The translations under genes and the position numbers were made by a program. From a virus, in the IMG/VR virus record IMGVR_UViG_3300033182_000581, positions 1 to 64,000 of that record: a stretch of 64,000 nt of DNA; one strand, given 5' to 3'. Positions 6,841-16,000 of this stretch are shown one piece after another. Below the pieces are notes generated by a model. It did not search any database and was not told where the DNA came from. It saw only the letters and a list, made by a program, of their open reading frames with translations. The first letter of the stretch is position 1. Each line of letters starts with the position of its first letter.

Positions 6841-9495
6841 ATGGCTCAAACGATAAAACATAGAAGAGGTTCGATATCCTCAGTTAGAAACATCACATCA
6901 TTTGGTGAAGCTGAAATTGTTATTGGTAGCGGTTCAGTTGACTCAAAAGTAGTAGGACCTGTTGTTTACATCGGTAAACCAGGTGGTACAACTGCGGCAA
7001 ATGATTATGTTCCAATTTCAAAAATGTATGTGGGTAGCGGGTTACCTTCAATAACTCCAGCACAATATGGTACAACATTAGATGGGTTACCATATTATGA
7101 TACAACAAACAAAAAGATTTATATTTTAGGTGCAAATGCGGATGGTACTTCTGGCCATACTGAAATATCTATTACATCTGCATCTATTGAAAACTTTAAT
7201 TCAGTAGTTGTATCTGCACTACCCGATGGAACTGTAAGTGGTTCATCTCAAATATCATTTTTAAGTATAAGTGATATTCCATCTGGAATTGTATCATCTT
7301 CAACACAAATTACCAATGTTATCACCGACTCATACATCTCAGCATCTGCTGCAGCAAGTGGATTCGGGTCAGGCGGTGGTGCTTCAGTTGGTGGAATCTT
7401 TATTCAAACAGGTTCAGTTTACGCAACCACAAATGATTTAGAAGTTACAGGTTCAATAAACGCAACCAATATTAATGCAGGAACTCCTACTTCTAATGCA
7501 TGGCAAACAAACTTAGAAGGTTCTTACTTTAATAACTTTACAAAAGATACTGATGTATCTGAGATTTTAAGATTTGTGGCTGGATTATTATCATCATCGG
7601 CAGCTAACCCAACTGCAAATACAAAAACATATAGTTCAATTAGTGAAAATAAATCTTTGGGTGCAACTTCTAATATTTCAGGTTACATTCCACAAGACCA
7701 GGATATTAATGATGTACAATATCTAATTGATAACGGATTCGCTGCAGTAGGTGGTACAATATTCCCTGGTAAAACAATTTATACATCAACAACACCATTG
7801 ATTTCATATTCATCTGTTGCGGGTGGTTCTACATCCGTACAATCATCAGCAGACTCTCAATTATTTGGGTTAGGTGGTTTAAGTAGTGGTGCTGGTACTG
7901 AGTTTAGAGTGAGTGGTTCACATTCATTTAGTTTTTATCAATCACAAACTGCGATTGATGGTGATACTGCAACTGAAACATCTGAATCATCACAAATATT
8001 AAGTAATTCAACATTAGATACTACATCAAATGGTGTTACACTTGGTAAAATTCAAACAGTCAACCCTGCAGTAATTCCTGCAGCATTCCAAGATGGTAAA
8101 TTTGCAACGGTATTTAGTAAAAACTTAGTAGATTGGACATCGGAATTATTAACATCGGTTTCTGCATCAGGTCAATACAAAATTAGTACAACAATTGGTA
8201 TTGGTACGGGTTCACAATCAGATTACACAACAAAATCAGCTGATGAAACAATTTTTTGGGCACCAATATCAACAATCACTTCAAATTTAGGTTCACAAAC
8301 ATTATCTTACTCTGGTGATACCACAACAGCATTAACTGCAACATCTGGTTCAATCTCTGGAGCACCATATTTAAGTGGTGGTACTTGGAATTTAGTTGTA
8401 ACTATGAGTGGTTTGTTTGAACCATTATATGCGGCATCTACAACATTGGGTGATGTTATCGTTACAAACCCATCTGCAAATGGAAGTATTGTTGTATCAA
8501 ACACATCAGGTGTAGATACATTATCAACCTCTGGTGGGGATGTATCAACCGCAAACGCAGTTTATGGTAGTGATGGTACTGTTAGAAGTACTGGTACTCA
8601 TCCATTTAGAACTGATGATTTTATTGTCGATGCAGTTTATACAATTAGTGGTACGGGAAATACGTTTGATGAAAGTGGTTTTACCGATACTGAGTTTAAT
8701 TTGGCAGTTAAAGGTAGAAATAGATTAGGTTCACAATCTACATTAGTTACTAAGAATGTGGCAATACATACCGCAGGTGATTTTGGTCAAATTGCTGATA
8801 GTGGTTCAATGGGATACTTTGGTGGTGGAACATCTTCACCAACTGGATTGGCAGAGACGTTCTTAACTGAAAGTTATAGAAGAGTAATTGGTTCACCAAC
8901 TGCGTTAACAACAACGTGGGATAAAGAAGCAAGTTTAACATTAGGTAATGGTGGTGATTTACAGGTTAAACCAGGATACTTAGTTAATCCTGAATCTGCA
9001 AATGGATATTGGTATCCTACTGGAAATTATAATTCAGCACATTACAAATGGTATCTAAGAGAATTCACTACTGGAGCAGGTGCAAACGCATCTACATTAA
9101 GAATTGATTTAGACCCTGATACTTCTGCAGATTTAACAACATTTGATGATACCACTGCTAATAAGATTGCAGTAGGGGTGATTTTTGAATCACAATTACC
9201 TGCAAATAGTGGTGATAGTAGAACAACTATATTTGATGTAGTTAAAGGTAACGCATCTTATGGTGGTTCATATGATAACCAATCATCAGATAATCAGTTG
9301 AATCCATTTAGTGGTGCGGTTGATTTACAAGGAGATTTCTCATCTCTAACTAATTCATCTGGTACATTGACAGTGGGATTAACAAACGCAATTGGACAGA
9401 CAATAAACGCAACATATGATAAAGTTTGGGTATTGATAAGATATACAGGAACACCATCTAATACGTTAGAAGGTATAACAGTATCGTTACCATAA
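6841..9495 (+). CDS. Large fibre/adhesin-like protein
   Basis: 884 residues starting with AGGA upstream. The N-terminus TIKHRRGSISSVRNI followed by GEAEIVIGSGS resembles the short N-terminal attachment module found on many phage fibre and structural proteins. SGSSQ/SSSTQ repeats follow to about residue 190, then a long Ser/Thr/Gly/Asn-rich beta region to the C-terminus. No enzyme motif was seen. Its place in a run of fibre genes supports a host-recognition or fibre role; the exact part of the virion is unknown. Confidence 0.65.
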   Translation: MAQTIKHRRGSISSVRNITSFGEAEIVIGSGSVDSKVVGPVVYIGKPGGTTAANDYVPISKMYVGSGLPSITPAQYGTTLDGLPYYDTTNKKIYILGANADGTSGHTEISITSASIENFNSVVVSALPDGTVSGSSQISFLSISDIPSGIVSSSTQITNVITDSYISASAAASGFGSGGGASVGGIFIQTGSVYATTNDLEVTGSINATNINAGTPTSNAWQTNLEGSYFNNFTKDTDVSEILRFVAGLLSSSAANPTANTKTYSSISENKSLGATSNISGYIPQDQDINDVQYLIDNGFAAVGGTIFPGKTIYTSTTPLISYSSVAGGSTSVQSSADSQLFGLGGLSSGAGTEFRVSGSHSFSFYQSQTAIDGDTATETSESSQILSNSTLDTTSNGVTLGKIQTVNPAVIPAAFQDGKFATVFSKNLVDWTSELLTSVSASGQYKISTTIGIGTGSQSDYTTKSADETIFWAPISTITSNLGSQTLSYSGDTTTALTATSGSISGAPYLSGGTWNLVVTMSGLFEPLYAASTTLGDVIVTNPSANGSIVVSNTSGVDTLSTSGGDVSTANAVYGSDGTVRSTGTHPFRTDDFIVDAVYTISGTGNTFDESGFTDTEFNLAVKGRNRLGSQSTLVTKNVAIHTAGDFGQIADSGSMGYFGGGTSSPTGLAETFLTESYRRVIGSPTALTTTWDKEASLTLGNGGDLQVKPGYLVNPESANGYWYPTGNYNSAHYKWYLREFTTGAGANASTLRIDLDPDTSADLTTFDDTTANKIAVGVIFESQLPANSGDSRTTIFDVVKGNASYGGSYDNQSSDNQLNPFSGAVDLQGDFSSLTNSSGTLTVGLTNAIGQTINATYDKVWVLIRYTGTPSNTLEGITVSLP

Positions 9496-9511
9496 TTAAA
9501 AGGATATAAAG

Positions 9512-10807
9512 ATGGCATATAATTCAAATAACAGGTCGGAAAGATTACTACAAAATAGAAGGTTCACAACCGATAATCTTACTTTAAGTCAAGAAGCATT
9601 TACTGATGTATTCGATTTAGGTGCAGGTGAAATTTATACTGATGATGGTCTCATTCCGACCGGGTCATCTCAGTTGCCATATAGTGGTTCATCCCAAAAC
9701 CTTTTAATTGTATCAGCAAGTGTTGTAAACCCTTCAATTGGAACGGATTTACCTATTCTAAAATATTGGTATAGAAAAAAACTAAAACCTGCGGGTGATG
9801 GTAATAGAGAAGTTTATTACTTTACAACTTCAGACCCTGCGGCAGTTGATGATACGGTAACATCTGACCAATTGATTGAAACTGACCAACAAACAAACTT
9901 TGTATCACCAAAATATATTATCGCAGCAAATAGTGTAAATAATACTGAGAGTTCAACTCCTGGTTATAAAGCAGTAGTTTATAAAGATACTGCATCATCT
10001 GCCGGAAGTATAACAAATGCTGCAGCAGACCCATCAACTTACACATTTGATTTTAAAACAGGTGTTTTGAGTTGGAATGATGGTTCGGCACCAGCATCTA
10101 ATGAATATGTTTACATTACGGTGTATCAATATGTTGGTAGAACACTTCGTTCTCAAATTGATGATGGTTCAATTGGTGGTGGCGGTGGTTCTACTGATAT
10201 TTCAGCCCTAAATACATTTACGGGTTCAATTCAAACTGAGGTAGATACTTTAACTGCAGCAACTTCATCGTATTTAACATCTGTACCCGCAGGTACTGTA
10301 AGTGGTTCATCACAAGTAGTTGATTTACTACCATCTGGTGTAATTAGTGGTTCATCTCAGATTACAATTACTGAATCTCAGATTTCAGATTTAGGCCACT
10401 TCACTATTTCAGATTTACCTTCAGGTACTGTAAGTTCATCAGCACAGATTACAATTACTGAATCACAAATTAGTGATTTAACTCATTACACAGATTCTGA
10501 TGTAAAAACAAAACTAAATACTGAAAATGTAATTAGTTCATCGGCACAAATAGTGAGTTCACTACCAGGTGGTCTTGTAAGTGGTTCGGCACAAATAATT
10601 TCTAACTTAGAAGGACAGAGTTTATCAGTTGCAACATTAACCGCTGAGACTTACATTGTAAGTTCATCAGTTACTCATATGACTACATCATTTAGTAGTG
10701 GTTCTACTATATTTGGTGATGATATTAATGATACACACCAGTTTACTGGTTCAATGTTTGTATCTGGTTCTATTTCATTTAGTGAAATCGATGGCGGTAC
10801 ATTCTAA
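9512..10807 (+). CDS. Fibre-like protein with SSSAQ repeats
   Basis: 431 residues with AAAAGGA upstream of the ATG. The N-terminal 220 residues form a distinct domain (RSERLLQNRRFTTDNL onward) containing a YVYITVYQYVGRTLRSQI strand pair. A Gly-rich hinge follows, then SGSSQ/SSSAQ units including ITITESQISDLTH, shared with the gene at 5607. The C-terminus EIDGGTF echoes the IDCGGFF end of that paralogue. It is likely a virion surface protein; the function is inferred from repeats and context. Confidence 0.66.
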   Translation: MAYNSNNRSERLLQNRRFTTDNLTLSQEAFTDVFDLGAGEIYTDDGLIPTGSSQLPYSGSSQNLLIVSASVVNPSIGTDLPILKYWYRKKLKPAGDGNREVYYFTTSDPAAVDDTVTSDQLIETDQQTNFVSPKYIIAANSVNNTESSTPGYKAVVYKDTASSAGSITNAAADPSTYTFDFKTGVLSWNDGSAPASNEYVYITVYQYVGRTLRSQIDDGSIGGGGGSTDISALNTFTGSIQTEVDTLTAATSSYLTSVPAGTVSGSSQVVDLLPSGVISGSSQITITESQISDLGHFTISDLPSGTVSSSAQITITESQISDLTHYTDSDVKTKLNTENVISSSAQIVSSLPGGLVSGSAQIISNLEGQSLSVATLTAETYIVSSSVTHMTTSFSSGSTIFGDDINDTHQFTGSMFVSGSISFSEIDGGTF

Positions 10808-10821
10808 GATAGGGGATAGGC

Positions 10822-11214
10822 GTGGCCGAAAACAGAATAAAATTAAAAAGGAGCTCAACCGCTGCAAGAGTACCCAATGTTAGTGATTTAACATTAGGTG
10901 AGTTGGCGGTAAATACTTATGATGGTAAGTTATTCTTTAAAAAGGATAATGGAACTGATTCTATTGAATCAATCGTTACCACCAATGCTCAAATTACAGG
11001 TTCTGTTGAATTAACTGGGGCATTAACCTCATCTCTTTCTTTGATTGAAAACAATACACCATCAACTGATATGTTTTTGGTAAAAATCAATGGAAATGAT
11101 AAAGTAAAAGTAAATTCAGAAGGAACTTTTGTAATAAAAGAATCCCTAACACTACCAACTGGAGAAAAAGGTGCAATAGCCGTTAGTGGAAGTGGATTTT
11201 TTATATATTTATAA
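10822..11214 (+). CDS. Short fibre-module protein
   Basis: 130 residues from a GTG with AGGGGA upstream. The N-terminal half contains IKLKRSSTAARVP, LGELAVNTYDGKLFFKK, a motif widespread at the start of phage tail-fibre and structural proteins. The C-terminal half has two short beta repeats (SVELTGAL, VKVNSEGTFVIKESL). It appears to be a stand-alone attachment or fibre-base module in the fibre cluster. Recognition of the motif is firm; the precise role is not known. Confidence 0.66.
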   Translation: MAENRIKLKRSSTAARVPNVSDLTLGELAVNTYDGKLFFKKDNGTDSIESIVTTNAQITGSVELTGALTSSLSLIENNTPSTDMFLVKINGNDKVKVNSEGTFVIKESLTLPTGEKGAIAVSGSGFFIYL

Positions 11215-11231
11215 GAAAGTATAAAACAAAC

Positions 11232-11240
11232 ATATTTATT
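11232..11240 (+). promoter_or_regulatory. Late-type promoter variant ATATTTATT
   Basis: Eight of nine bases of the motif, 38 nt before the next start codon, in the only gap of this part of the fibre cluster. Confidence 0.5.
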
Positions 11241-11278
11241 TAACACAAACATAAAGCTTAAAAAAAGAGGAAACAAAA

Positions 11279-12700
11279 ATGGCAGAATGGAAAAAAGTAA
11301 TTGTTTCGGGTTCATCACCTGAATTCGCGGCAATAACAGTAGACGGGACGGTAACCGCTAACGCATTTAGTGGTGATGGTTCAGGCCTTACAGGCGTAGC
11401 TGCAGGAAGTATCGATATCGATAACTTTAGTGCAGGAACAGTATTAGACCAAGCAGATGTATTCTTATATTCTGATGGTGGTACTGAAAAGAAAATTACA
11501 TTTAGTAATATCGAAGATGAAATCTTTGGTAACGTAAGTGGTGATGCCACTATCGCAGCAGGTGGTGCATTAACAATCGCAGCAGGTGCTGTTGAAAATT
11601 CAATGTTAGCAGGTTCAATCACTAATGCTAAATTATCAAACTCCGCAATCACAATTGCTGGAAACTCAACTTCATTGGGTGGCTCAATTACACAGGCAGC
11701 TATCTTAGATGGTTCAACTGTAATTTCATCTTCAATGAGTGTTACTAAATTAAGTGATGTAAGTTCAGCTGGTTCTGGTCAAATCATTACATCTGGAGAA
11801 AGAACTAAATTAAGTGGTATCGAAACAGGCGCAGATGTAACCGATGCAACTAACGTACAAGCCGCTGGTGCATTGATGGATTCAGAAGTAACTAACCTTG
11901 CACAAGTTAAAGCGTTTGATTCATCAGATTATGCTACTGCGGGTCAGGGGTCTAAAGCAGATTCTGCTCAACAACCACCATCAGAAGGTGCATTCGTAGA
12001 TGGAGATAAAACCAAATTAGATGGAATTGAATCTGGAGCAGATGTAACTGATACAGCAAATGTAACTGCAGCTGGTGCATTGATGGATACAGAAGTTGAT
12101 GCAGATATCAAAACTTTATCACTTCCAGCAAATACAACAATATCTTCATTCGGTAAAACACTTGTAGATGATGCCAATGCCGCAGCAGCAAGAACAACTT
12201 TAGGATTAGGTTCAATTGCAACTTTATCATCAATTGATATTAGTTCAAATACTAACTTAACTGCTGGTACTGGTGTAACTCTTACTGGAGATACCCTTTC
12301 AATCGGACAGGATGTGGCAACGAATGCAAACGTAACGTTTGCAAACATTACTGCAACTGGTGATTTGACTGTACAAGGTACTTTAACTTCACTTCAAACT
12401 ACAAACTTAAACGTAGAGGACCAATTAATTCTATTAGGTTCTGGTTCGGCTGATGCTAGAGATTTAGGTTTAGTCTTTGGTGGTTCAAACGGTACTGCCG
12501 GTCGCGGAGATGCATTCTTCTACGATATGGATACTGATAGACCCGCTTGGAGTAGTGGTGACGTATCATGGGACGATACTGAGGTCACACCTACTGCATT
12601 TATTCCAAGAGTATATGATGTAGATGGTTCATCTCATATTCCTGTTGCAGAAGTTGGTTCAATTCAAGTTTCAGGTGGAGAAGTATTTATCTACGGATAA
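11279..12700 (+). CDS. Tail-fibre-like protein with TKLDGIESGAD repeats
   Basis: 473 residues with GAGGAA upstream. It begins with WKKVIVSGSS, the same module that opens the 1,673-residue fibre at 13059, suggesting both are anchored to the same site. A DGTVTANAFSGDGSGLTG fibre motif follows. Two copies of TKLxGIExGADVTD...AAGALMD, a unit common in marine T4-like fibres, occupy about residues 178-275. The C-terminal 150 residues include a GDLTVQGTLTSLQTTNLNVEDQ segment as in other fibres. It ends at GGEVFIYG. Virion fibre or distal adhesin, partner unknown. Confidence 0.72.
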   Translation: MAEWKKVIVSGSSPEFAAITVDGTVTANAFSGDGSGLTGVAAGSIDIDNFSAGTVLDQADVFLYSDGGTEKKITFSNIEDEIFGNVSGDATIAAGGALTIAAGAVENSMLAGSITNAKLSNSAITIAGNSTSLGGSITQAAILDGSTVISSSMSVTKLSDVSSAGSGQIITSGERTKLSGIETGADVTDATNVQAAGALMDSEVTNLAQVKAFDSSDYATAGQGSKADSAQQPPSEGAFVDGDKTKLDGIESGADVTDTANVTAAGALMDTEVDADIKTLSLPANTTISSFGKTLVDDANAAAARTTLGLGSIATLSSIDISSNTNLTAGTGVTLTGDTLSIGQDVATNANVTFANITATGDLTVQGTLTSLQTTNLNVEDQLILLGSGSADARDLGLVFGGSNGTAGRGDAFFYDMDTDRPAWSSGDVSWDDTEVTPTAFIPRVYDVDGSSHIPVAEVGSIQVSGGEVFIYG

Positions 12701-12737
12701 TAATTATTGACTAATGAAATGGTTAAAAAGGTTATAT

Positions 12738-12926
12738 ATGGCAATAATTACTAAAAAGGAAGATACTGAAAAGGTAAGAAATAAAAAATTTGATAATTTG
12801 GACTTGAACAAAGATGAGTTAGAGTTCCTCTTAAATGTAATAGCCAACTCAACTTTTGAAGGAAAGGATGTTCAATTGGTTTATGAAACCGCAGTAAAAA
12901 TTCAAAAACAAATTTTAGAATTGTAA
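12738..12926 (+). CDS. Small conserved-looking hypothetical protein
   Basis: 62 residues from MAIITKKED, chosen over an in-frame ATG at 12714 because only the inner start has an AAAAGG site at suitable spacing. It is charged and helical with a LNKDELEFLLNVIANSTFEG core that I associate with small uncharacterised proteins of marine T4-like phages. It closes the operon before a strong terminator. Function unknown. Confidence 0.55.
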   Translation: MAIITKKEDTEKVRNKKFDNLDLNKDELEFLLNVIANSTFEGKDVQLVYETAVKIQKQILEL

Positions 12927-12929
12927 TAG

Positions 12930-12956
12930 AAACCCCCCATTTTGGGGGGTTTTTTG
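12930..12956 (+). terminator. Strong intrinsic terminator
   Basis: Stem AAACCCCCC / GGGGGGTTT with a 5-nt loop and a T-run. Confidence 0.92.
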
Positions 12957-12975
12957 TTTTAAAATATATTATTCC

Positions 12976-12984
12976 ATATTTATA
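12976..12984 (+). promoter_or_regulatory. Late-type promoter ATATTTATA for the long fibre operon
   Basis: Exact motif 19 nt after a terminator. The 74-nt leader that follows contains CCC-GAAA-GGG (13006-13015), a GNRA-type tetraloop hairpin, with a possible alternative pairing of GCCC to GGGC at 13020-13023. Confidence 0.55.
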
Positions 12985-13058
12985 TCAAATGACCCTTAAT
13001 GTTGGCCCGAAAGGGAAGTGGGCTTTTTAGTAACCAACCGCAATAAAGGAAAAAGGAT

Positions 13059-16000
13059 ATGCCAAATTGGAAAAAAGTAATTGTATCAGGTAGTGATGCA
13101 TCGTTAAACACATTAAGTGTAAGAAATGGGGCCCATATTACTGGGTCTTTAAATGTTTATAAATCAGGTTCATCTGTATTTAGTATTGATGGTTCTCAAG
13201 GTAGATTATTTGAGATAACTGACCAGCTATCTGGTTCGTTATTTGCGGTAAGTGATATTTCGGGTGTACCATCGTTCGAAGTATTTTCAGATGATACTGT
13301 AAAAATTGGGTCATTTAATTCAGAAGCAATTATTGTAGAAGGTAGTAGTGCTAGAGTAACAGGTTCATTTAGCGGTTCTGCTGAATTCGATACATTAAAG
13401 TTAAAATCATTATCTAACCAAAGTTCAGAAGCAACAGCAGTTGTAATCAATGGTTCAAATGTAGTTGGAACAAGAGAATTAGGTTCAAACGCATTTACCT
13501 CAACTACAATCCCAACTAATAACAACCAATTAACAAATGGTGCTGGATATATTACTTCCTATACAGATACAAACTATTATTTAGACGGTATTACTAAATC
13601 AGGTAATACTTTAACATTTAGTGTTAATGGTACTACTAATCCCACTTATACTTTTGGTTCAAACGCATTTACCTCAACTACAATTCCAACTAACAACAAC
13701 CAATTAACCAATGGTGCGGGTTACATCACAGGATTAAATTGGAGTGAAATTGGTGGTACACAAGATAGCATTAATGTTAGTGGGTTCAACAATGACGCGG
13801 GATACACCAGTAATGTTGGTGATATTACAGGCGTAACTGCCGGAACTGGATTAAGTGGTGGTGGTACTTCAGGTACAGTAACAATCACAAACTCAGATAG
13901 AGGGTCATCTCAAAACATATTTAAAAATGTAGCAGTATCGGGTCAAACATCTATTGTTGCCGATTCAAACAACGATACACTTACATTTGCAGCAGGTGCT
14001 GGAATTGGTCTTACAACCAACGCAACTACTGATACGATTACAATTACCAACTCAATCACTAACAACAACCAATTAACAAATGGAGCAGGTTACATTACTG
14101 ATGGTAATACCAATTGGAACAACTCATATGGATTCATTACGGGTGTTGATTGGGGTGAAATTGGTGGAACACAATCTGATATTAACATTAGTGGGTTCAC
14201 TAATGATAGTGGATTTACATCAAATACAGGTACTGTAACATCGGTAGCAAGTGGAACTGGATTGACAGGTGGTACAATCACAACATCAGGTACTCTTAGT
14301 TTAGCAACCGCAGGAGTGGGTGCTGGTACTTATGGTTCAACTGCAAACGGAACAAAAATCGATACAATTACAGTCGATGCATATGGTAGAATCACCGCAG
14401 TAGCGACTGGTGCTACTGGAACATCTACAACTTCAGGTACTGTAACATCGGTAGCAACAGGTACAGGTCTTACAGGTGGTACGATTACATCAACAGGTAC
14501 AATCTCACTTTCACATTTAGGTTTCCAAAACTTAACTGACCCCAATGATGATAGAATTGCATTCTGGGATGATTCAGCTGGAGCATTTGGATGGTTAGAT
14601 ATTGGTAGTGGATTATCCATTAGTGGAACTACCCTATCAAACACCATTACAAATAATAATCAGCTAACAAATGGAGCAGGTTACATTACTGATGGTAATA
14701 CCAATTGGAACAACTCATATGGATTCATTACGGGTGTTGATTGGAGTGAAATTGGTGGAACACAATCTGATATTAACATTAGTGGATTTACCAATGATGC
14801 AGGATACACTACTAATGTAGGTGATATCACAGGTGTAACCGCAGGAGATGGTTTAACAGGTGGTGGTTCATCGGGTGGAGTAACTCTAAACATTGGTGCT
14901 GGTACTGGTGTAACTGTCAATGCTAATGATATCGCAATTGGACAGGCGGTTGGTACATCGGATGATGTAGAATTTAATAATTTAACTCTTTCTGGTGATT
15001 TGACCGTAAATGGTGCAACCACCACAATTAGTACAACAAACACAGCAATTCAAGATAACTTAATCGAACTTAATAGTGGGGCTACATCAAACTCAAATGA
15101 TAGTGGTATCATTATTGAACGAGGTAGTACTGGTAATAACGCATTATTCATTTGGGATGAGTCAGCAGATAGATTTGCAGTAGGTACAACAACCGCAACC
15201 GCAGATTCGACTGGAAATATTACATTCTCAACTGCTAACTTACAAGCAAACACATTTGTAGGTGCATTGAGTGGAAACGCAACAACTGCAACCTCTGCTG
15301 GAAAATGGTCAACCTCAAGAACACTCACTTTGGGTGGAGATTTAAGTGGTAATGTTACATTTGATGGAAGTGCTAACTTTACACTAACCGCAGCAGTAGC
15401 AAACGATTCACATACTCACGATGGTAGATACTACACCGAATCGGAAGTAGATACTTTACTCGCCGCAAAAGATAATTACGGAAGTTGGACAGTTTCGGAT
15501 GGAACAAACACAACTGATATAAGTTCAGGCGGAACTTTAACTTTTAGTGCAGGTTCTAATGTGGATATTTCAGAGAGTGCGGGTACTGTAACAATCGACT
15601 CTACAAACACAACATATTCGGCTGGAAATGGTATTGGATTAAGTGGAACAACATTCTCAGTTGCAGCGGGTACAGGCCTTTCACAAGATGCAAGTGGTTT
15701 AAGTTTAGCAACCGCTGGTGCTGGTGCAGGAACATATGGTTCAACCGCAAATGGTACTAAGATTGATACAATTACAATTGATGCTTATGGTAGAGTAACT
15801 GCGGTAGCCACAGGAGCGACAGGTACTTCATCAACTTCAGGTACTGTAACTTCCGTTGCTACTGGAACTGGATTGACAGGTGGTACGATTACCTCAACAG
15901 GTACAATCTCACTTTCACATTTAGGTTTGGAATCCCTAACCGACCCTGACGATGATAGAATCTTCTTTTGGGATGATTCAGCTGGAGCGGCTAAATGGTT

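Noticed and set aside
12999-13030. GC-rich hairpin in the fibre leader as a terminator
   Set aside because: The hairpin stem is only 3-4 bp and the pairing alternatives are weak; a working terminator here would silence the fibre operon directly after its promoter.
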